From the NCBI RefSeq assembly GCF_019898765.1, contig NZ_JAIOKB010000002.1, forward strand, positions 703,826 through 767,825: 64,000 nt of DNA. Direction: 5' to 3'. A program made the position numbers and the translations under genes. The notes under the pieces were generated by a model. That model had not been told where the DNA came from. It did no database searches and saw only the letters and a list, made by a program, of their open reading frames with translations. This document shows, in pieces, positions 7,945-15,451 of the stretch; within the stretch, counting starts at the first letter, position 1; each line of letters opens with the position of its first letter. The DNA comes from Sphingomonas yunnanensis. Lineage in GTDB: Bacteria; Pseudomonadota; Alphaproteobacteria; Sphingomonadales; Sphingomonadaceae.

Positions 7945-8751
7945 TCAATGTCTCCGCGGCAGAACAATCGTTTCGATGGCGTGCGCTACGCCATCCTCGT
8001 CGTTGGCGCGAGTCACCTCTCGCGCCGCCTGTCTCACCTCCTGGGGCGCGTTGCCCATCGCGATCGGTAGGCCGGCGCGGCGCAGCATCGGCAGGTCGTT
8101 GGCCTGGTCGCCGATCGCGGCGGTGTCCTCGAGCGCGATGCCGAGCGCCTCGCTGAGCGCGGCGATGCCGTCGCCCTTGTTGGCGCCCTTGGCGGTGACG
8201 TCGAGGTAATAGACCTGCGACTGCGCCACGGTGGCGCGATCGCCGATCGCGGTGTGGACGCGCGCGTAGAGCGCGTGGAGCATCGCCTCGTCGTCACTGA
8301 CGAAGGTGAGCTTGTCGGCGCGCTCGAGCAGCGCGCCCAGGTCCTCCGCCACCACCGGCTCCTGCGCCGAGCTGCGCCGCTCGCTCGTCGTGTGCGGGCC
8401 GTCGGGGTCGGTGGCATACCAGCGGTCATCGGCGAACAGCCAGGTATCGACCGCGAACTCGGCCGCGATCGTCAGCGCCTCCCTCGCGACGTCGACGGGG
8501 AGCGTCTCGTGGTGGACGATCGTGCCGTCGCGGCGGAAGACGATGCCGCCGTTGAACGCCGCGACGTCGCCGTCGAAGTCGAGCTGGTCGAGCAGCGGGC
8601 GGATGCCCGACATCGGCCGCGCGCTGATCAGCGTGAAGGCGACGCCCTCGTCCTGCAGACGCCTCACCGCGGCGATCGTCGCCGCGGTGAGCTGCTTCTC
8701 CTTGTCGACGAGCGTACCGTCGACGTCGGACACCAGCAATCGGATCGGCAT
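7945..8751 (-). CDS. Cof-type HAD-IIB family sugar phosphatase
   Basis: 268 residues from the ATG at 8751, which shares its A with the TAA stop of gnd. Motif I is SDVDGT (Asp9, Asp11), motif II is ISARP, the catalytic Lys is in KGANKGDGI and motif IV is IGDQANDLPML. The KGxxKG and GDxxNDxxM pattern is diagnostic of the Cof/YidA group, which hydrolyses sugar phosphates and flavin or pyridoxal phosphates. Being between gnd and another HAD hydrolase suggests a role in pentose phosphate metabolite clearance. That role is inferred from context only. Confidence 0.85.
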   Translation of the reverse strand: MPIRLLVSDVDGTLVDKEKQLTAATIAAVRRLQDEGVAFTLISARPMSGIRPLLDQLDFDGDVAAFNGGIVFRRDGTIVHHETLPVDVAREALTIAAEFAVDTWLFADDRWYATDPDGPHTTSERRSSAQEPVVAEDLGALLERADKLTFVSDDEAMLHALYARVHTAIGDRATVAQSQVYYLDVTAKGANKGDGIAALSEALGIALEDTAAIGDQANDLPMLRRAGLPIAMGNAPQEVRQAAREVTRANDEDGVAHAIETIVLPRRH

Positions 8752-9740
8752 TATTGCGGCATCTCGACGTGGCCGCCGAAGCCGAAGCGCATCGCCGACA
8801 GCGCCTTCTCGCCGAACGTATGCTCGACCCGGCTGCGGTAGCGCGCGAACAGGGCGGTGGTGAGGACGTTGACCGGCACCGCCTCCTCCATCGCCGCCTC
8901 GATCGTCCACTGCCCCTCGCCCGAGTCGGCGACGTTGCCGCTGAACTTCTCGAGGTGCGGGTCGCTCGCCAGCGCCTGTGCGGTGAGGTCGAGCAGCCAG
9001 GACGAGATCACGCTGCCGCGCCGCCACACCTCCGCGATGTCGGCGAGGTTGAGGTCGTAGCGCTCGTCCTCGGGCAGCTTCTCCGAGGCCTTGCCCTTGA
9101 GCACGTCGAAGCCCTCGGCATAGGCCTGCATCAGGCCGTACTCGATGCCGTTGTGGATCATCTTGACGAAATGGCCCGCGCCGGCCGGGCCCGCGTGGAT
9201 GTACCCGCGCTCGGCGCGGTCATCAATGCCGTCGGCGCGACCGCGCGTGCGCTCGATCGTGCCGGATCCCGGCGCCAGCGCGGAGAAGACGGGATCGAGC
9301 TCGCGCACGACCTGGTCGGGGCCGCCGATCATCATGCAATAGCCACGCTCCAGCCCCCAGACGCCGCCCGAGGTGCCGACGTCGACGTAATGGACGTTCT
9401 TCTCGGCGAGCGCCTTGGCGCGGCGGATATCATCCTTGTAGAAGCTGTTGCCGCCGTCGATCACGACCTCGCCCGCGCTCGCGCTGGCCGCGATCTGCTC
9501 GATCACGCCGTCGGTCACCGCGCCGTGCGGCAACATCACCCACCAGATCGCGGCGGCGCCGCTTTCCTGGCAGCGCGCGCGCGCCTCGTCGAGCGAGCCG
9601 GCGGCGATCGCGCCCGCCTCGGCGAGCTTGGCGACCGCGTCGGTGTCGCGGTCATAGGCGACGATCTCATGCCCCGCCTGCATCAGGCGGCGCGCCATGT
9701 TGCCGCCCATCCGGCCGAGGCCGATCATCACCAGTCGCAT
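8751..9740 (-). CDS. gnd: 6-Phosphogluconate dehydrogenase, decarboxylating, short (GndA/YqeC) type
   Basis: 329 residues, typical of the short, often NAD-preferring form rather than the 470-residue classical enzyme. The N-terminal Rossmann motif is GLGRMGGNMARR (8-19). Substrate and catalytic motifs are DGGNSFYKDD, GTSGGVWGLERGYCMMIGG and GAGHFVKMIHNGIEYG, the last with the catalytic Lys. It oxidises 6-phosphogluconate to ribulose 5-phosphate and CO2 in the oxidative pentose phosphate pathway. It heads a tightly packed operon with two HAD phosphatases. About 95 bases separate its start from the divergent epimerase gene. Confidence 0.92.
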   Translation of the reverse strand: MRLVMIGLGRMGGNMARRLMQAGHEIVAYDRDTDAVAKLAEAGAIAAGSLDEARARCQESGAAAIWWVMLPHGAVTDGVIEQIAASASAGEVVIDGGNSFYKDDIRRAKALAEKNVHYVDVGTSGGVWGLERGYCMMIGGPDQVVRELDPVFSALAPGSGTIERTRGRADGIDDRAERGYIHAGPAGAGHFVKMIHNGIEYGLMQAYAEGFDVLKGKASEKLPEDERYDLNLADIAEVWRRGSVISSWLLDLTAQALASDPHLEKFSGNVADSGEGQWTIEAAMEEAVPVNVLTTALFARYRSRVEHTFGEKALSAMRFGFGGHVEMPQ

Positions 9741-9834
9741 TTCAACTACCCTCCTCGCTCGCCGCTGAATCGCGCGGCACGGCCGCTAGGTTCCGCGCCG
9801 CAGCATGCGCTGTCTCCCGCTACAATAAGACGAC

Positions 9835-10977
9835 ATGCGCGCGGCGCCCCGAATCCTGCTCCTATTCGGCACCCGGCCCGAGGCGATCAAGATGGCGCCG
9901 GTGATCGCGGCGCTCCGGCGCCGGGCGAGGCTGACGGTGCGGCTCGCGGTGACCGGACAACACCGCGCACTGCTCGACCAGGCGCTCGCCGCGCTGGAGC
10001 TGGTGCCGGACGTCGATCTCGACCTGATGCGCGCGGGGCAGCCGCATCGCGCGCTGCTCGGCGCGCTGATCGACTCGGTCGCCGCGCTGCTCGAGGCCGA
10101 ACGACCGGCGCGGCTGGTCGTGCAGGGCGACACATCGACCGCCTGGGCGGGGGCGATGGCGGCCAATCTGTGCGGCGTGCCCGTCGCGCACGTCGAGGCG
10201 GGGCTGCGCAGCGGCGACCTCGCCGCCCCGCGCCCGGAGGAAGGCTGGCGCCGGGCGATCACCGCGGTGGCGGACTGCCACTTCGCCCCCACTGCCACCG
10301 CCGCCGCCGCGCTCGCCGCCGAGAACGTGCCGCTCGGCGCGATCCACGTCACCGGCAACACCGGGATCGACTCGCTACTCGCGATGGCCGCGCGCGTCGC
10401 CGCGTCGCCGTCGCTGGGTGCTTCGGTGACACCGTTCGCCGCCGCGGCGCGCACGCGCCGGATCGTCACCGTGACGGTGCATCGGCGCGAGAAGGACCTG
10501 GCGGCGATGGCGAGGGTGGCGCGGGCGGTGGCGACGCTGGCGGTACGCGACGACGTCGCCGTGGCGCTCCTCGCCCATCCGGCGCCGCAGGCACGCGCGC
10601 TGGCGGGGCTGCTCGCGCGCGAGCCGCGGGTGATGCTGCTGCCGCCGCTCGACTATCCGTCGATGGTGCGGCTGCTGGGCATCAGCCACCTGCTCCTCAC
10701 CGACTCCGGCGGGCTACAGGAGGAGGCGCCCGCGCTCGATCTGCCCGTGCTGGTGCTGCGCGACACCACCGAGCGGCCGGAGGGGATCGCGTCGGGTTGC
10801 GCCTGCCTGGTCGGGACCGACGCGGCGCGAATCGTCGCGGCGGCGACGCGGCTGCTCGACGACCACGCCGCGCACGCGGCGATGGCGCGCGCGCGCAACC
10901 CCTATGGCGACGGTCGCGCCGGCGCGCGCGTCGCGGCGATCCTCGCCCGGCTGCACGCGGACCACGCCGACGACTAA
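9835..10977 (+). CDS. wecB: UDP-N-acetylglucosamine 2-epimerase, non-hydrolysing (WecB-like)
   Basis: 380 residues, the family length. Motifs seen are FGTRPEAIKMAP (11-22), QGDTSTAWAG with Asp99, HVEAGLRSGD with Glu121, and LLTDSGGLQEEAPAL in the C-terminal domain. The enzyme interconverts UDP-GlcNAc and UDP-ManNAc for surface polysaccharide synthesis. Two normally strict positions differ: PEEGWRR replaces PEExNR (134-140), and HRREKD replaces HRREN. It may therefore be a divergent or specialised epimerase. No glycan cluster surrounds it. The NfrB-like transferase lies 13 kb away. Confidence 0.85.
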   Translation: MRAAPRILLLFGTRPEAIKMAPVIAALRRRARLTVRLAVTGQHRALLDQALAALELVPDVDLDLMRAGQPHRALLGALIDSVAALLEAERPARLVVQGDTSTAWAGAMAANLCGVPVAHVEAGLRSGDLAAPRPEEGWRRAITAVADCHFAPTATAAAALAAENVPLGAIHVTGNTGIDSLLAMAARVAASPSLGASVTPFAAAARTRRIVTVTVHRREKDLAAMARVARAVATLAVRDDVAVALLAHPAPQARALAGLLAREPRVMLLPPLDYPSMVRLLGISHLLLTDSGGLQEEAPALDLPVLVLRDTTERPEGIASGCACLVGTDAARIVAAATRLLDDHAAHAAMARARNPYGDGRAGARVAAILARLHADHADD

Positions 10978-11093
10978 TCCCGATGCGCCCGGCGCCACGG
11001 CGGCCCCAAGCATTTCTGCGCTTGCCGCGCGCCCCTCGGGCGTCGCACATCGGGCGCGATGACGCCGGGACATGCGATGAGGGTACGCGCGAC

Positions 11094-11873
11094 ATGGACT
11101 GGCTGAGCACGCTCGCGGGCTTCCTGGTGGGCGCCATCGTCGGTCTCACCGGCGTGGGCGGCGGGTCGCTGATGTCGCCGGTGCTGATCCTGCTCTTCGG
11201 GGTGGCGCCCGCCACCGCGGTCGGGACCGACCTGTGGTTCGCCGCTGTCACCAAGCTGGTCGGCGGCACGGTGCATCATCGCCGCGACAATGCCGACTGG
11301 AAGGTGGTGCGCCGGCTCTGTCTCGGCAGCCTACCTGCGGTGGCGGTCACGCTCTGGTGGCTGTGGAGCCACCACGAGCGCGCCGAGAGCGGCGGGCTGA
11401 TCGTCCACCTGCTCGGCGCGACGTTGGTGATCTCGGCGCTGCTCACCCCGTTCCGGACCGCGCTCGCCCGACGCTTCGCCCGCCGCGAGGGCGCACGCAC
11501 CGAGGCGCTGCTGCGCTTCCAGCCCGCGCTGACGGTCGCGGCGGGGGCGCTGCTCGGCACGCTGATCACGCTCACCTCCGTCGGCGCGGGCGCACTCGGG
11601 GCGACGCTGCTGCTGCTGCTCTATCCCTTCCGGCTCACCGCCAAGAAACTGGTGGGGACGGACATCCTCCACGCCGTGCCGGTCGCGCTGCTCGGCGGCA
11701 TCGGCCACGCGCTGATCGGCAACATCGACCTGCACCTGCTCGGCGCGCTGCTGCTCGGCTCGATCCCCGGCGTGATCCTCGGCGCGCGGCTGACCGACCG
11801 GCTGCCCGAGCGGATCGTCACGCCGCTGCTCGCGGTGGTGCTGCTGGTCGTCGGCGTGCGGCTGCTCGCCTGA
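11094..11873 (+). CDS. Sulfite exporter TauE/SafE (TSUP) family permease
   Basis: 259 residues with roughly eight hydrophobic segments in two similar halves. The N-terminal repeat shows VGLTGVGGGSLMSPVL and the second half shows LLGTLITLTSVGAGALGATLL, the usual duplicated TSUP signature. TSUP proteins carry organosulfur or other small anions across the inner membrane. The ATG at 11094 was chosen because it opens directly into the first membrane segment. No sulfur genes are near it. It ends seven bases before the convergent KimA-like gene. A second, unrelated-looking TSUP gene is at 25984. Confidence 0.85.
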   Translation: MDWLSTLAGFLVGAIVGLTGVGGGSLMSPVLILLFGVAPATAVGTDLWFAAVTKLVGGTVHHRRDNADWKVVRRLCLGSLPAVAVTLWWLWSHHERAESGGLIVHLLGATLVISALLTPFRTALARRFARREGARTEALLRFQPALTVAAGALLGTLITLTSVGAGALGATLLLLLYPFRLTAKKLVGTDILHAVPVALLGGIGHALIGNIDLHLLGALLLGSIPGVILGARLTDRLPERIVTPLLAVVLLVVGVRLLA

Positions 11874-11880
11874 GCCGCGC

Positions 11881-13761
11881 TCACGCGCGCCAGGGCGACG
11901 AGACCACCATCAGCCGCGGGCCGGCATGCGCCATCAGCTGGTCGCGCAGCCGCGCCGCGCGGCGGCCGTGGAGCAGCCGCTCCCACCAGCGCCGCAGCAC
12001 CAGCTCGGGGATGATGATCGCGACCGAGCGGCCCGGCGTCGCCGCGTCGATCTTCGCCACCAGCTCGAGCAGCGGCCCGTCGATCTCGCGATAGGGCGCG
12101 GGCACCATCATCAGCCGCGGCGCGGTCTCGCCCGCCGCGGTGAGCGGCGCGGCGATGTCGCGCTCGAACGCGGCGCGCAGCCTGGCGAGATCCTCCTCCT
12201 CGTCCGGGCCGCTCAACCCGGTGAGGTGGATCGCGACCACGTCGGGGGAGAGCGTCATCGCGAAGCGCAGCGCGCGGTCGCTCATGCGGGTCCGCTCCTC
12301 ATAGGCGACCAGCACGGTCGGCGGATCGTGCTCCTCCACCGCGAAGGTCGCGTCAGGGGCGAGTCGCGCCGCCTGGCGCGCGTAATAGCGGTTCGTTGCG
12401 CGCAGCAGCAGCACGATCGCCGGCACCGCGAGCAGCACCAGCCACGCGCCCTGGACGAACTTGGCCGCGGTGATCACCGCCAGCGCCGCCAGCGTCACCG
12501 CCGCGCCGACCGCGTTGATCGCCAGCCGCCGCGGCTCTCCCCCGGCGCGGCGCCAGTGCACCACCATGCCGATCTGGCTGACGCTGAAGGTGAGGAAGGC
12601 GCCGATCGCGAACAGCGGGATCAGCCGATCGGTGATGCCGCCGAACGCGACCAGCAGCGCGCCCGCGGTCAGCGTCAGGAAGGTCACGCCCGCGGAGAAG
12701 ACCAGCCGCCGGTCGGCCTGCGCGAACGGGCGCGGCAGATAGCCGTCGCGCGCGACGAGCTGGCACACGCGCGGGAAGCCGACGAAGCTGGTGTTGGCGG
12801 AGAGGCACAGCACCGCGAGCAGGCTCGTCATCGCGACATGGTAGAGTGCGCCGCGCCCGACCGCGGCGCCCGCGAGCTGCGACAGCACCGACTGATAGTC
12901 GCCGCGGGTCTGGTCCATCGCGCCGACCTGATAGTGCGCGGCGGCGAGCGCGACCCCGGCGAGCAGCAACGCGAGCGCGGCGCAGATCACCGTCAGCGTG
13001 CGGCGGGCCTCGCGCACCACCGGCTCGCGGAAGGCGCTGACGCCGTTCGACACCGCCTCCACCCCGGTCATCGCGGTACAGCCCGCGGCGAAGGCGCGCA
13101 CCAGCAGCCACCACCCCGCCGCCGCGCCCGCGGTGCCCGCGGCGAGCGGCGCGGGTGCGACGACCGGCGCGGGCGCCCCGCCGCTCGCGGTCGCGCGCAC
13201 CAGCGCCAGGCCGAGGATGAAGAGGAAGCTGGCGAGGAAGAGATAGGTCGGCAGCGCGAACAGCCACCCCGCCTCGCGCGTGCCGCGCAGGTTGGCGACC
13301 GCGACCAGCACGAGGATGCCGAGGCACAGCGGCAGCGTGTAGGCGTGCAGCGCCGGCACGGCGGAGGTCAGCGCGCCCACCCCCGCCGAGATGCCGACCG
13401 CGACGTTGAGGACATAGTCGGTCATCAGCGCCGCGGCGGCGAGCAGCGCGCCGCGCTCGCCCAGGTTCGCCTGCGCCACGGTATAGGCGCCGCCGTTCGA
13501 CGGATAGGCCAGGATGACCTGCCGATAGGACAGGTACAGGATCCCGAGCAGCGCGATCACCGGCGCGATCACCCAGCCGATAGAGCCGAGCCCGGCCGCG
13601 CCGAGCGGCAGCAGCACCGCCAGCGCCGCCTCGGGCCCGTAGGCGGACGAGCCCAGGCCATCGAGGCCCATCGCGGGCACGCCCTCGAACCATCCGATCC
13701 TGCGCGCCTGGCTCTCGCGGTTGGCGAGCCGGCGGCCGAAGACGAGCGAGCGCCAGCTCAT
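11881..13761 (-). CDS. APC-superfamily permease of the KimA/YdaO type (probable potassium importer)
   Basis: 626 residues starting at MSWRSLVFGRRL. An upstream in-frame start would only add Arg-rich non-homologous residues. About 12 membrane segments span residues 35-445. The stretches GLDGLGSSAYGPEA, LSYRQVILAYPSNGGAY and the following NLG...DYVLNVAVGISAGV match KimA-type APC transporters closely. The last 170 residues form a cytosolic domain (TVLVAYEERTRMSDRALRFA and SVAIIIPELVLRRWWERLL) resembling the universal-stress-like domain of KimA. KimA imports K+ with protons in Firmicutes. Transport of K+ here is an inference, and an amino acid substrate is the alternative. Confidence 0.75.
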   Translation of the reverse strand: MSWRSLVFGRRLANRESQARRIGWFEGVPAMGLDGLGSSAYGPEAALAVLLPLGAAGLGSIGWVIAPVIALLGILYLSYRQVILAYPSNGGAYTVAQANLGERGALLAAAALMTDYVLNVAVGISAGVGALTSAVPALHAYTLPLCLGILVLVAVANLRGTREAGWLFALPTYLFLASFLFILGLALVRATASGGAPAPVVAPAPLAAGTAGAAAGWWLLVRAFAAGCTAMTGVEAVSNGVSAFREPVVREARRTLTVICAALALLLAGVALAAAHYQVGAMDQTRGDYQSVLSQLAGAAVGRGALYHVAMTSLLAVLCLSANTSFVGFPRVCQLVARDGYLPRPFAQADRRLVFSAGVTFLTLTAGALLVAFGGITDRLIPLFAIGAFLTFSVSQIGMVVHWRRAGGEPRRLAINAVGAAVTLAALAVITAAKFVQGAWLVLLAVPAIVLLLRATNRYYARQAARLAPDATFAVEEHDPPTVLVAYEERTRMSDRALRFAMTLSPDVVAIHLTGLSGPDEEEDLARLRAAFERDIAAPLTAAGETAPRLMMVPAPYREIDGPLLELVAKIDAATPGRSVAIIIPELVLRRWWERLLHGRRAARLRDQLMAHAGPRLMVVSSPWRA

Positions 13762-13887
13762 CGCGGCGGGGCGGAGGGAGGGGCCGGCATCACGCCGCAG
13801 AACGGCCGGCCGCGCGCTTCGGTCCCGTCCCGCGACCAAGACCAGAAGATCAACCCTCTGATGTCGCCGCCAAAACTCGCTCTACCC

Positions 13888-14688
13888 TCAGCGCGGCAGC
13901 CGGATCTCGAACAGCGTCGGCCAGCGCTTGCCGGTGACGAAGAGGCGGCGCTTGGCGGCGTCCCAGGCGATGCCGTTGGCGACCGCCTCGGGATCGCGCG
14001 CGCCGATCTCGGCGACGATCGCGCGCAGGTCGATCACCTGGGTGACGCGCCCGCTCGCCGGGTCGATCCGCACGATCATCGGCTGGTGCCAGACGTTGGC
14101 GAGGATGGCGCCGTCCACCCATTCGAGCTCGTTGAGCTGGTCGACCGGCTGACCCATGTAGGTCACCTTGAGCGTGCGCCTGACCGCCAGCGTCGCGGGA
14201 TCGTGGAAGGTCAGCGTCGCGCTGCCGTCCGAGCGGATCAGCGCGGTGCGATCGCTGGTCAGCCCCCAGCCCTCGCCGCCGTAGCGCGCGGTGCCGAGCG
14301 GGCGCAGCGTCGCCGCCGCCCAGCGATGCGCGACGCCGTCGTGCCAGGTCAGGCTGACGAGCTGGTCCTTCCACGCCGCCAGCCCTTCGCCGAATTGCGC
14401 CGGCGGGATGGTCGCGCGCTTCACCGCCTTGCCGGTGGCGAGGTCGACGCGGCGGACGTCGGACCGGCCCTCGAGCCCGACGCTCTCGTAGAGCGCGCCG
14501 CTGTGCCAGATCAGCCCCTCGGTGAAGGCCTCGCGGTCGTGCGGGAAGCGCGCGGCGACGGTCGGCACCACCACCGGCGGCCTCGCCTCGGCGACGGCGG
14601 GTGCTGCCTGGGGCGCGGGCACGGCCGGCGCCGCGGCGGCGAGCGGGAGAAGCAGCGCGAGGAGCGCGGGGACGAGCCGACGGGTCAT
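13888..14688 (-). CDS. Glutaminyl-peptide cyclotransferase (glutamine cyclotransferase family)
   Basis: 266 residues. A signal peptide (MTRRLVPALLALLLPLAAA) exports the protein to the periplasm. The rest is a five-bladed propeller typical of plant-type glutamine cyclotransferases: FTEGLIWHSGALYESVG, GEGLAAWKDQLVSLTW, LNELEWVDGAILANVW and DPEAVANGIAWD. The Glu in the last two segments corresponds to conserved active-site residues of the family. These enzymes cyclise N-terminal Gln to pyroglutamate. It lies 62 bases downstream of fdxA on the same strand. Confidence 0.87.
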   Translation of the reverse strand: MTRRLVPALLALLLPLAAAAPAVPAPQAAPAVAEARPPVVVPTVAARFPHDREAFTEGLIWHSGALYESVGLEGRSDVRRVDLATGKAVKRATIPPAQFGEGLAAWKDQLVSLTWHDGVAHRWAAATLRPLGTARYGGEGWGLTSDRTALIRSDGSATLTFHDPATLAVRRTLKVTYMGQPVDQLNELEWVDGAILANVWHQPMIVRIDPASGRVTQVIDLRAIVAEIGARDPEAVANGIAWDAAKRRLFVTGKRWPTLFEIRLPR

Positions 14689-14750
14689 GGCCGCAGCGGT
14701 ACGCGCGCGCGTCGCGCCCGGCAACCGCACGCCGACCGGGCCGCCCCGGC

Positions 14751-15092
14751 TCAGTCGCCCTTGCCGGGCTCGGGCGAGAAGAACTTGTCGAACTTGCCTT
14801 CCTGACCCTTGAACGAATCGGCGTCGGCCGGGGTCTGGTCGAGCTTGCGCGTGACGTTGGGCCACTGCGCCGAGAAGGTGTTGTTGAGCTCGAGCCACTG
14901 CTCCAGCCCGCTCTCGGTGTCGGGCAGGATCGCCTCGGCCGGGCATTCCGGCTCGCACACGCCGCAGTCGATACACTCCGAGGGGTTGATGACGAGCATG
15001 TTCTCGCCCTCGTAGAAACAGTCGACCGGGCAGACTTCCACGCAGTCCATGTACTTGCAGCGGATGCACGCGTCGGTGACGACGTAGGTCAT
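14751..15092 (-). CDS. fdxA: Ferredoxin FdxA, seven-iron type
   Basis: 113 residues. Cysteines at 9, 12, 17, 21 and 40, 43, 46, 50 match the FdxA pattern ([14 protein letters not shown] and [12 protein letters not shown]). By homology to Azotobacter ferredoxin I, Cys9, Cys17 and Cys50 hold a [3Fe-4S] cluster, and Cys21, 40, 43 and 46 hold a [4Fe-4S] cluster. The C-terminal extension with LEQWLELN and QWPNVT is normal for alphaproteobacterial FdxA. It is a small cytosolic electron carrier. It lies downstream of the Suv3-type helicase and S4 genes in a common alphaproteobacterial order. Confidence 0.95.
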   Translation of the reverse strand: MTYVVTDACIRCKYMDCVEVCPVDCFYEGENMLVINPSECIDCGVCEPECPAEAILPDTESGLEQWLELNNTFSAQWPNVTRKLDQTPADADSFKGQEGKFDKFFSPEPGKGD

Positions 15093-15146
15093 GATCGGGA
15101 TATCCTCGCTTCTCGCGCGCCGCTTTTGCGCCGCATCACGCCCGCG

Positions 15147-15437
15147 TCAACGCTCGTGACCGCGTTGCGACCCGTTCTCACCCGCGCCGGCGACCAGTTC
15201 CTGGTAGCAGGCCTGCGCCTCGGGCGCCGGTCCGCGCCGTCCCGGCAGCGCCTCGACGCGCAGCACGCGCACGCGCCCGGCGTGGTAAAAGGTGAGGATG
15301 TTGCCGACGCGTACCGGCGCGTGCGCGCGGTCGATGGCGCGCCCGTCGATGCGCAGCCGGCCGTCGCAGGCGAGCGCCTGCGCGTCGTCGCGCGTCTTGG
15401 CGAGCCGGGTGTGCCACAGATAGCGGTCGAGCCGCAT
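15147..15437 (-). CDS. S4-domain RNA-binding protein (HslR/Hsp15-like)
   Basis: 96 residues. The S4 fold is clear: MRLDRYLWHTRLAKTRDDA followed by GRLRIDGRAIDRAHAPVRVG and ILTFYHAGRVRVLRV. Hsp15-like proteins bind stalled 50S subunits carrying nascent chains and help recycle them. The C-terminal tail is short and charged. It sits 14 bases after the stop of the helicase gene, so the two are probably cotranscribed, which fits a shared RNA-related role. Confidence 0.85.
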   Translation of the reverse strand: MRLDRYLWHTRLAKTRDDAQALACDGRLRIDGRAIDRAHAPVRVGNILTFYHAGRVRVLRVEALPGRRGPAPEAQACYQELVAGAGENGSQRGHER

Positions 15438-15451
15438 CGCCTCGCCCCCGC

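Noticed and set aside
8754..11873. 1039-codon plus-strand open frame
   Set aside because: Only its last 259 codons, the TSUP permease, look like protein. The rest is antisense to gnd or out of frame with the epimerase gene.
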